From: Nocardia sienata NBRC 100364
GTDB lineage: Bacteria > Actinomycetota > Actinomycetes > Mycobacteriales > Mycobacteriaceae
Assembly (NCBI RefSeq): GCF_001613205.1
Contig: NZ_BDBX01000036.1
Location: forward strand, 29,961-93,960
Reading direction: 5' to 3'
DNA length: 64,000 nucleotides
In this document: piece after piece, positions 54,473-61,648 of the stretch
Numbering within the stretch: the first letter of the stretch is position 1
Layout of the letters: each line of letters begins with the position of its first letter
The notes under the pieces: model-generated
Seen by the model: only the letters and a program-made list of their open reading frames with translations
Database searches by the model: none
What the model was told of the DNA's origin: nothing
Made by a program: the position numbers and the translations under genes

Positions 54473-54521
54473 AACCGCCCGGCGGAGACTGCGGGAACGG
54501 GGACATATCCGCCGGGCGGTT
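54473..54521. terminator. Bidirectional hairpin between hemQ and msrB
   Basis: A perfect 14-bp stem (AACCGCCCGGCGGA at 54473-54486, complement at 54508-54521) around a 21-nt loop, between convergent genes and 14 bp after the hemQ stop. Confidence 0.75.
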
Positions 54522-54554
54522 GTCACATGACCTACAGCGGGCCGACAGGACGGG

Positions 54555-55007
54555 TCACTGCGCTGTGCCGGTCGCGGGTCGCAGGCGCAGGGAGATGGAG
54601 TTGATGCAGTACCGCTTGTCGGTGGGCGTCGGATAGCCCTCGCCCTCGAACACATGCCCGAGGTGGCTGTGGCAGTTCGCGCACAGCACTTCGACGCGGC
54701 GCATGCCCAGCGAATTGTCCTCGCGCAGCAGTACCGCGTCCGAGTCGGCCGGATCGAAGAAGGACGGCCATCCGCAATGCGACTCGAACTTCTCCGTGCT
54801 CCGGAAGAGTTCGGCGCCGCAGGCACGGCAGCTGTACACCCCTTCGGTGGTGGTGTCGGTGTACTCACCTGTGAACGGTCGCTCGGTGCCGGCTTCACGG
54901 AGCACCGCGTACTCCGCGGGGTCCAGCCGGGCCCGCCACTCCTGCGGGCTGAGCTGAATCTTCGGGGTCGGCAGGGAGGTATCGGTCGCGTCCGTTTCGG
55001 AACTCAT
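54555..55007 (-). CDS. msrB: Peptide-methionine (R)-S-oxide reductase
   Basis: 150 residues. It reduces methionine-R-sulfoxide in proteins using thioredoxin. The two structural zinc CxxC pairs are YSCRACGAELF and LCANCHSHLGHVF; the catalytic Cys is in DKRYCINSISL near the C-terminus. The FESHCGWPSFF stretch adds the usual substrate-pocket residues. Length is normal. The upstream aftC stop is 38 bp away on the opposite side, same strand, so aftC-msrB co-transcription is possible. Confidence 0.96.
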   Translation of the reverse strand: MSSETDATDTSLPTPKIQLSPQEWRARLDPAEYAVLREAGTERPFTGEYTDTTTEGVYSCRACGAELFRSTEKFESHCGWPSFFDPADSDAVLLREDNSLGMRRVEVLCANCHSHLGHVFEGEGYPTPTDKRYCINSISLRLRPATGTAQ

Positions 55008-55045
55008 GCCTCCACGCTAATACGTGTGCCGCGGCGCGTCCCGTA

Positions 55046-56407
55046 TCAGCCGCGGACGGCCTGCGTCTCGACCACGCGCGCACCGGCCGGCTCGGTCTCC
55101 ACCGCGCGGCCTGCGGCCGGGGAGCGGACCGGCGGGGCCGGGGCGGCGAAATCGTCCACTCCGGCGTCCCGGGAGTCGGGCGCCTCGGCCATCCACACCG
55201 GGTCCAGCCGCGGCAGCCGGCCCGCGCGCCGGGCGGCCAGATACCGGTCGCCGAGCACACAGAACACGACGACCAGCAGCAGGCCCCACCCGAAGGTGAT
55301 CCGCAGATATTCCAGGTTGCGGCCGATATCGGGCCAGCGGTCCGACAGCCATTTGTCGTAGGACAGGAAACCGAAAATCGCCAGCCAGGCCGGCCAATTG
55401 CGCAGCACGGAATTGCGCAGCACGACCGACATGAGGAACGGGAACAGCATCATCGAGTAGTACATCTGGCCCAGCGAGGCCAGCAGCCACGAGGCGGTGA
55501 GCAGCACACCCGAGGCGGTGGTGACGAAGAACAGCTCGTCCTCGCGGTAGTACCGGTACAGGATCCACAGTGAGACCAGCACCAGGACGGCCATCGTGAG
55601 CCGGATGGTCCAGGTCAGCCAGGGCGGCAGGCCGTAGTACTCCGCGTTGCCGGGAATGGCGCTGTTGAAGTAATCGCGCGTTTCGAACAGATACGGCGCG
55701 GTGCGGGTGAAGAAGCTCTCCGGATCCCGCGACAGCGGCCAGGCGACGCCGGTCAGCGCGATCGGCACGGCCACCGCAGTGGCGACGAGTGTCCATTGTT
55801 TGCGGACCACGGCGATCAGCAGCAGCGGCGCCAGTGTCGGTTTGACGGCCATACTCAGGCCCAGCACCACACCTGCCCAGACATCTCGTCGTCGCAACAG
55901 CAGGATCAGGAACAGCATCTCCGCCAGCAGCAGGCAGCCGTTGACATTGGTGAACACCAGCGTGTTGATCACCGTCTCGGACAGGAACATCGCCAGCAGC
56001 AGTACCGGGGCGGCGATGGAGCGCAGCGTGTAGTTGAACAGCCGCAGCAGCAGATACCAGGCGATCAGGATGGCGACAGCGTTGAGCAGGATGAACAGCC
56101 AGCGCGACTTCTCGTAGTCGATCACCGCGATGGGCGCGATCAACAGGGTGCCGCTGGGCGGGTACAGGTAGTGCGGGTCGACCGAATCGAAATTCGCCGT
56201 GTAGACCGCGCGCCCGTTGAGGAAATCCAGCGAGGCCTGGTAGACCGGCTTGTAGTCATCGGTCACGAAACCGTTGACAGCCTTGATGAACACCCGGTTC
56301 AGCACGGTCATGACCGCCAGCGGCCACAGCGCGAACCGGATCACGTCGGCGGTTGTTCGAGCAGTGCGGGGCTCGAGCTGTCGAAGGAACACCACGGCAC
56401 GGTACAC
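55046..56407 (-). CDS. aftC: Arabinofuranan 3-O-arabinosyltransferase AftC (GT87 type)
   Basis: A 453-residue polytopic GT-C glycosyltransferase. AftC adds the alpha(1->3) branch to the arabinan of arabinogalactan and lipoarabinomannan from decaprenyl-phosphoarabinose. The first extracytoplasmic loop carries the expected Asp pair (GFVTDDYKPVYQASLDFLNG), followed by HYLYPPSGTLLIAP; about ten to twelve transmembrane helices follow. The last 60 residues form a charged cytoplasmic tail. Position matches Rv2673. It is good evidence for a mycolata cell wall. Confidence 0.92.
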   Translation of the reverse strand: MYRAVVFLRQLEPRTARTTADVIRFALWPLAVMTVLNRVFIKAVNGFVTDDYKPVYQASLDFLNGRAVYTANFDSVDPHYLYPPSGTLLIAPIAVIDYEKSRWLFILLNAVAILIAWYLLLRLFNYTLRSIAAPVLLLAMFLSETVINTLVFTNVNGCLLLAEMLFLILLLRRRDVWAGVVLGLSMAVKPTLAPLLLIAVVRKQWTLVATAVAVPIALTGVAWPLSRDPESFFTRTAPYLFETRDYFNSAIPGNAEYYGLPPWLTWTIRLTMAVLVLVSLWILYRYYREDELFFVTTASGVLLTASWLLASLGQMYYSMMLFPFLMSVVLRNSVLRNWPAWLAIFGFLSYDKWLSDRWPDIGRNLEYLRITFGWGLLLVVVFCVLGDRYLAARRAGRLPRLDPVWMAEAPDSRDAGVDDFAAPAPPVRSPAAGRAVETEPAGARVVETQAVRG

Positions 56408-56500
56408 CGGGCGGTGCCGTGGTGTTGCCGGGGCCCACCCTCGACGCGCCGGTCAGGCGCCCCTCGGGCGGTGTTCGCCAGGGCCGTCGCGCGGGTCCGG

Positions 56501-58051
56501 TCAGGCGGGGCAGGCGGTGCCGTCGCCGGGCAGCCGCCCGTCCTTCAGGTACTCCACGAGCGCGGTCTGCGCGCAGCCGGAATGCGCGCTCACCGGATGA
56601 CCCCACCCCTGCCAGGTCATGGTCGAGGTCCGGGCACCGGCGGCGCCGAGGGCGCCGGTGACCGAGGCCTGGGCGGCGCCGGTCACCGGATCGGCCACCC
56701 CGGTGAGCACCAGCACCGGCAACTCGAGTTTCTCCAGCGCCGCGGGGGCCTCGGTCACCGGCCAGGCCGAGCAGGCCAGCATCGATAGCGCGCTCGCCCG
56801 GCCGAACGCCGGATACTTCTGCGCCCAGATGCCGGCGAGGTCGGTGACCTGGGGCGCGGGCGGGGTCTGCGGCAGATCGGTGCAGCCGTTGACGAATTGG
56901 CCGTCGGTCGCGGTGGCGGCCTCCTGCTGGTCGATCAGCGCCTTCAGTCCGCCGAGATCGCCGCGCCCGGCCGCGGACAGGGCGTCGGCGAGTGCGCCGA
57001 TCCGGCCGGTCTGGTCCGCGCGGGGGCTGCCGAGGAACCCGGTGACAGCCGTGCGTACCGCGTTTGCCGAGATGTCGCCCAGCTGCCCGTCGGCGGCTTT
57101 CTGCACCAGCGCGGTCACCGCCGCGCGTGGATCGGGTCCGAGTGAACACGAGATGCCGGCGCACTGCTGGGCGAACGCCGACAGCGCCGCCTCCGCGCCC
57201 TGGACCGCGGTCTCGGCCCGGGTGACGGTGTCCACGCCCACCGGAGTGGGGGAGTCGAGGACCAGCCGGGCCAGATGGTCACCGTACTTGCGGGCGTACT
57301 CCAGTCCCACCAGCGCGCCGCTGCCCGTGCCCAGCACGGCGATATGATCGACATTCCATTCGCGGCGCAACTGCTCGATATCGTCGGCGGCGTGCGCGGC
57401 GTCGAAGGTGCCGTCGTAGGGCTGCAGGAAGTCCCGGCAGGAAATGGTTCCGTTGCGGGACAGATCCGACATACCGGTCACCGCGTCACCGCCCGGCGTG
57501 AACTGGGCGTTGTCCTGCAGACCGCTGCGGATATCGGCGGGCAGACAGTCGATCGCCTGGGAGGTGCCGATACCCCGGCGGTCCACCGCGACCAAGGGGT
57601 GCGCGGTGAGCAGGGCGCTCGCCGGACCGCTGGCCAGCCCCGCGAGAGTGGCGCCGGAGGAGCGGTCGACACCGGAGGTGAGTACCAGAGGCGCGGCGTC
57701 GGGCGGGGTCTGCGGCAGCCGGGCGCGCACCGCGCCGGTACGGAAATTGCCCAGTACCGAGCCCGCGCTGTCGATCGGGGTGGAGAAATCGGCACATTCC
57801 AGTACCAGCCCGGCGGGTCCCGGGCCCATCCCGGCGTTGTCGAATGTTTCCCGGGTGCAGTCGCGCCATGGGAGATCCTTTGTCGGGACCTCGGCGGCGG
57901 GCGGCGGCGGGACCTGGGCGGAGGTGGTGGATTCGCCTGGTACAGGCGGACGTTCGACGGCGACGTGCGGGCGGTCCGACGGACCGGCCCCGCATCCGGC
58001 GATCATGATCAAAAGTGCCGAGGCCGGCACCACTGCCCGAGTCCAGCGCAT
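56501..58051 (-). CDS. TAP-like alpha/beta hydrolase lipoprotein
   Basis: A 516-residue secreted hydrolase comparable to mycobacterial Rv2672. The signal peptide ends in a lipobox (IMIAGC), so Cys19 is probably lipidated, followed by a Pro-rich linker. The alpha/beta hydrolase domain has the nucleophile elbow VLGTGSGALVGLEYARKY, an acid Asp in TGVADPVTGA and a His in GWGHPVSAHSGC; this layout is of the tripeptidyl aminopeptidase-like (TAP) group with its C-terminal cap. Several Cys pairs suggest disulfides. Likely substrate: peptides or esters at the cell surface. Confidence 0.9.
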   Translation of the reverse strand: MRWTRAVVPASALLIMIAGCGAGPSDRPHVAVERPPVPGESTTSAQVPPPPAAEVPTKDLPWRDCTRETFDNAGMGPGPAGLVLECADFSTPIDSAGSVLGNFRTGAVRARLPQTPPDAAPLVLTSGVDRSSGATLAGLASGPASALLTAHPLVAVDRRGIGTSQAIDCLPADIRSGLQDNAQFTPGGDAVTGMSDLSRNGTISCRDFLQPYDGTFDAAHAADDIEQLRREWNVDHIAVLGTGSGALVGLEYARKYGDHLARLVLDSPTPVGVDTVTRAETAVQGAEAALSAFAQQCAGISCSLGPDPRAAVTALVQKAADGQLGDISANAVRTAVTGFLGSPRADQTGRIGALADALSAAGRGDLGGLKALIDQQEAATATDGQFVNGCTDLPQTPPAPQVTDLAGIWAQKYPAFGRASALSMLACSAWPVTEAPAALEKLELPVLVLTGVADPVTGAAQASVTGALGAAGARTSTMTWQGWGHPVSAHSGCAQTALVEYLKDGRLPGDGTACPA

Positions 58052-58131
58052 GCGCTACACCCTGCCAGGTCCGGATCGGATCCGCCTGAGCGGGACGCCC
58101 GGGCCCCGCCGCGCACGCCCGCCGCTCGGTT

Positions 58132-58896
58132 TCAGACGCGCACCCAGCGGGCGAGTATCGTCCCGTCCGAGTCCAGCAGCACATGCGCCGGCATCATCGA
58201 CATCCCGAATTCCTCGTGCGACACCGAGATCCGGCGCGCCGCGCCGCCGACCAGCAGCGGCGCGGTGGTCAGGCAGAGTTCGTCGACCGCCCCCGCGCCG
58301 GCCAGCGAGCCGAACAGCTGTGGTCCGCCTTCGCACAGCACCCGTCGCAACCCACGCGCCGCGAGCGCCTCCGGAACTGCCTGTGGCGCGATGATCTCGT
58401 CACCGATTTCGATCACCTCGGCACCGGCGTCGGCAAGCGCGCGTACCCGCTGCGCGGGCGCCGCGGCGGTGGTGAGGATCAGGGTGGGGGTCCGGGCGGT
58501 GGTGATCACCCGATGGTCCGGGTCCAGCGCGGCGGTGGCGGTCACGATCGCGATCGGCGGCGGATCGCCCTCGACATGGCCGCCGATGCCACGGGCGAAC
58601 AGCTCACGCCGCAGACCCGGGTCGGTCTGCGCGCCCCCGTAGTTCTCCGCGCGTACGGTGCCCGCGCCGACCAGGACGACCTCGCACAGTTCGCGCAGCA
58701 GATGGAACACCCGTTTGTCCGCCGGGGTGCCCAAGGCGCCCGATACGCCACCCGATCCGGTGACGGCGCCGTCGATACTGGAAACGAAATTGACTCGCAG
58801 CCAGCTGTCGTCCGGGCCGCCCGGGTAGGCGTACAGATCGGCGAGTGCGTCGTTGTCGAGGTCTGTGAGCTGGATCGCATCCGGGATACGCTGCAT
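58132..58896 (-). CDS. RibD C-terminal domain pyrimidine reductase
   Basis: A 254-residue NADPH-binding reductase fold (RibD_C/DHFR-like), comparable to mycobacterial Rv2671, which is annotated ribD and can confer antifolate resistance when overexpressed. Motifs: RVNFVSSIDGAVTGSGGVSG, VLVGAGTVRAENYG, and the C-terminal VLCEGGPQLFGSLAGAGAVD. No deaminase domain is fused. A dihydrofolate-reductase-like activity is as likely as riboflavin synthesis because other rib genes are not adjacent. It is divergent from zapE by 35 bp. Confidence 0.88.
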   Translation of the reverse strand: MQRIPDAIQLTDLDNDALADLYAYPGGPDDSWLRVNFVSSIDGAVTGSGGVSGALGTPADKRVFHLLRELCEVVLVGAGTVRAENYGGAQTDPGLRRELFARGIGGHVEGDPPPIAIVTATAALDPDHRVITTARTPTLILTTAAAPAQRVRALADAGAEVIEIGDEIIAPQAVPEALAARGLRRVLCEGGPQLFGSLAGAGAVDELCLTTAPLLVGGAARRISVSHEEFGMSMMPAHVLLDSDGTILARWVRV

Positions 58897-58931
58897 ACCA
58901 ACAGCTCATACCACGTCACTAGGCTACGTCC

Positions 58932-59948
58932 ATGCCGATGCGCCTCGTCGACCGCCGTCCGGAGGTCCCCGCCGACCAGCTGGTCGCCCAGATGGTACCG
59001 CCGCCCATGTTCGACGAGGTCGGTTTCGATACCTACATCCCCGACCCGAACGAGCCCAGCCAGGCCGCGGCGGTCGCCTCGGCCCGTGCCTTCGCGGAGA
59101 AGGTCACCGCCATCCACAAGGCCACGCACAAGAAGTCCTTCTTCGGGAAGAGGAAGCCGACCCAGGGCGCGGGCCTGTACCTGGACGGCGGTTTCGGTGT
59201 CGGCAAGACACACCTGTTGGCCTCGATCTTCCACAGCGCGCCGGCGCCGAAATCGTTCGGCACCTTCGGCGAACTCACCAACCTGGTCGGCGCGCTCGGA
59301 TTCGGCAACGCGGTCGAGCGGTTGTCGGCGAACAGTGTGCTGTGCATCGACGAATTCGAACTGGACGATCCGGGCGACACCATGCTCGTCTCCCGGCTGC
59401 TCACCGAGCTCTCGGCGAGCGGCGTCTCGGTCGCGGCCACTTCCAACACGCTGCCCGGCCAGCTCGGCGAGGGCCGGTTCGCCGCGCAGGACTTCCTGCG
59501 CGAGATCAAGAAGCTCGGCTCGATCTTCGACACGGTCCGGGTGGACGGCCCCGACTACCGGCACCGTGATCTGCCGCCGGCGCCGGAGCCCAGCAGTGAC
59601 GCGCAGCTGAACGAACGGTCGGCGGCCACTCCCGGCGCGACGCTGGACGATTTCGACGCCCTGCTGCGCCACCTCGGCACCCTGCACCCGTCGAAGTTCG
59701 GCGCGCTGATCGACGGAGTCTCGGCGGTATTCGTCTCCGGTGTGCATCCGGTCAACGATCAGGCGGTGGCCCTGCGCCTGGTGGTGCTGGCCGACCGGCT
59801 CTACGACGCGGGCACCCCCGTGACCGTCTCGGGAGCGAAACTCGACGAGATCTTCTCCCAGGAAATGCTCGACGGCGGCTATCGCAAGAAGTACCTGCGG
59901 GCGATCTCGCGGCTGTTGGCGCTGTCCCGTTTCGAGGTACCGGCCTGA
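58932..59948 (+). CDS. zapE: Cell division protein ZapE (AFG1-like ATPase)
   Basis: A 338-residue AAA-like ATPase of the AFG1/ZapE family. Walker A GGFGVGKTHLLASIF, Walker B VLCIDEFELDD, and sensor 1 VAATSNTLPGQL are present; the C-terminal lid includes EMLDGGYRKKYLRAISRLLA. In E. coli ZapE acts at the constricting Z ring; the actinobacterial role is untested. TAGGCT at 58920-58925 is 6 nt before the ATG, so the message is leaderless. The promoter must lie largely within or over the 5' end of the divergent RibD-like gene. Confidence 0.93.
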   Translation: MPMRLVDRRPEVPADQLVAQMVPPPMFDEVGFDTYIPDPNEPSQAAAVASARAFAEKVTAIHKATHKKSFFGKRKPTQGAGLYLDGGFGVGKTHLLASIFHSAPAPKSFGTFGELTNLVGALGFGNAVERLSANSVLCIDEFELDDPGDTMLVSRLLTELSASGVSVAATSNTLPGQLGEGRFAAQDFLREIKKLGSIFDTVRVDGPDYRHRDLPPAPEPSSDAQLNERSAATPGATLDDFDALLRHLGTLHPSKFGALIDGVSAVFVSGVHPVNDQAVALRLVVLADRLYDAGTPVTVSGAKLDEIFSQEMLDGGYRKKYLRAISRLLALSRFEVPA

Positions 59949-60109
59949 GGGCGGCCCGGCGGTAGCCGGATCGTTCCCGGACGCCGGGCGCCGACCCGCG
60001 CGGCGTGCGCGGACGCGCCGTTTCCGGGTTGACCGCGGCGCCGGGGATTGGTTTGCTGACTCCGGCACGCCGCGCGGGGGTGCCGGCGAGCACGATGGGA
60101 GATCCGCTC

Positions 60110-60919
60110 ATGGTTCATCGTTCGGCGCGCGTACCGGCCGCTGTTCTCACCGGTGCCCTGATCGCGTTCGGCCCAGCCGCGGCGGCGAATGTCACCGCCG
60201 CTCCGGCGGCCGCCGACGTGCTCACCGCCGACCGCTCGCTACATCTCACCGGTGCTCCCAACGCCCGCGATCTCGGCGGTTACCGCACCGTGGACGGACG
60301 GACCGTACGTACCGGCATCGCGCTGCGCTCCGATCAACTCAACGACCTCACCCCCGCGGATCTGGCGGAACTGACCCGGCTCGGGGTCGGTACGGTCGCC
60401 GATCTGCGCACGGTCTACGAGCGCGCGCTCGGACCGGACCGGATCCCCGCCGGTGCGCGCGCCAACTGGTACGACATGATCGGCGCCGCCCCGCTACCGG
60501 AACTCGTGTCGACCCTCGCCGGTGGCAGCGACCTGTACCGGGCGTTCATCACCGCCCCGGGCGCGAACCAGGCGGTGGCCGGAGTGCTGCGCGATATCGC
60601 GGCGTCCGGGCAGGCGCCCGAAGCCGGCGCGGTGCTCTTCCACTGCACCGCCGGTAAGGACCGGACCGGCTGGACCGCCGCGGTCCTGCTCACGATCCTC
60701 GGTGTGGATCGGGCCACGGTCACCGAGGATTACCTGCTGTCCAACCACTACCGCGGCGCCGCGGCCGGTGATCCGGTGGGCGGGGTCCAGCGGGAGTGGC
60801 TCGACGCCGCCTTCGATCAGGTCGCGGTGAGCTATGGCGGTTTCGACCGCTATGTGAGCGAGGGCCTGGGGCTGAGCTCCGCGGAGGTAGACGCCCTGAA
60901 ACAGCGCATGCTGCACTGA
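60110..60919 (+). CDS. Secreted tyrosine-protein phosphatase (DSP/PtpB-like)
   Basis: A 269-residue phosphatase. A signal peptide of about 35 residues (VPAAVLTGALIAFGPAAA core, AAPAAAD end) predicts export. The family N-terminal motif NARDLGGYRTVDGRTVRTG is followed by the active-site P-loop HCTAGKDRTGW (CX5R with Asp-Arg-Thr), as in bacterial Tyr_phosphatase3/PtpB enzymes with combined protein and phosphoinositide activity. The ATG at 60110 has GGGAG about 9 nt upstream; an ATG at 60095 is possible. M. tuberculosis PtpB is a secreted virulence phosphatase; a similar role here is inference. Confidence 0.9.
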   Translation: MVHRSARVPAAVLTGALIAFGPAAAANVTAAPAAADVLTADRSLHLTGAPNARDLGGYRTVDGRTVRTGIALRSDQLNDLTPADLAELTRLGVGTVADLRTVYERALGPDRIPAGARANWYDMIGAAPLPELVSTLAGGSDLYRAFITAPGANQAVAGVLRDIAASGQAPEAGAVLFHCTAGKDRTGWTAAVLLTILGVDRATVTEDYLLSNHYRGAAAGDPVGGVQREWLDAAFDQVAVSYGGFDRYVSEGLGLSSAEVDALKQRMLH

Positions 60920-60939
60920 CACCGTGGTACGGCCGGTGG

Positions 60940-61473
60940 TCAGAGCTCGAGCCGCAGCACGTAGTCGTGGTGGACCTGACGCCCGACGGTGAAGGTCCGG
61001 GTACCCACCTGTTCGAAGCCGTATTTGGCGTAGAAGCGCTGCGCCCGCAGGTTCTGCTGGTTCACGCCGAGCCAGACACCGGCGTAATCGGCGCCGCGGG
61101 CCTGCTCCAGTGCCGCGTGCATCAGCGCACTCGACACTCCGGTGCCGTGATGGCCCGGCAGCACGTACATCTTGCTGATCTCGAGTACGGGGTCCAGCGC
61201 TACCGCCGTCGCCACGGCGGGATCCGACGGTGGTCCACTGTGCAGGATGGCGTAGCCGACGATCTCGTCGTCCGCGACCGCTTTGAGAACCGTGCGTGCC
61301 GGATCGGACAGATACTCGCCGAACCGCTCACTGGAGAGCACCTCCGCCAGGAACACCTCGATATCTTCCATGGCCGAACCCGGCGGGCAGGCCAGCGGGA
61401 AGGTCGCGGCGGCGACATCGCTGAGTGCCTCGGCGTCCCACAGTCCGGCCCGGTCCACGGTGACAGCGGTCAT
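60940..61473 (-). CDS. GNAT family N-acetyltransferase
   Basis: A 177-residue GNAT enzyme comparable to mycobacterial Rv2669. The acetyl-CoA-binding motif A is LEISKMYVLPGHHGTGVSSA; the C-terminal NLRAQRFYAKYGFEQVGTR is typical of the fold. The substrate is unknown. The ATG at 61473 gives the expected length; a frame extending to 61668 would add unlikely Pro/Ala-rich sequence. It is divergent from the monooxygenase gene and converges on the phosphatase gene with a 20-bp gap. Confidence 0.9.
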   Translation of the reverse strand: MTAVTVDRAGLWDAEALSDVAAATFPLACPPGSAMEDIEVFLAEVLSSERFGEYLSDPARTVLKAVADDEIVGYAILHSGPPSDPAVATAVALDPVLEISKMYVLPGHHGTGVSSALMHAALEQARGADYAGVWLGVNQQNLRAQRFYAKYGFEQVGTRTFTVGRQVHHDYVLRLEL

Positions 61474-61648
61474 ATTCCAATGAGACCACAGCGGTACGGT
61501 CCCCGGTGTGTCCGCTGGTCCGGCAGGCGCGGGCCCGCCTCGCGCATCAGCTGGTCCGGGTTCCGGCGGGACTCCTGCGACCTGCGGTGATGGGCGCAAT
61601 GGAGCCTTCAGCTTTGCTGCCGGACACATCCGACGTAATCTCTCGCCC

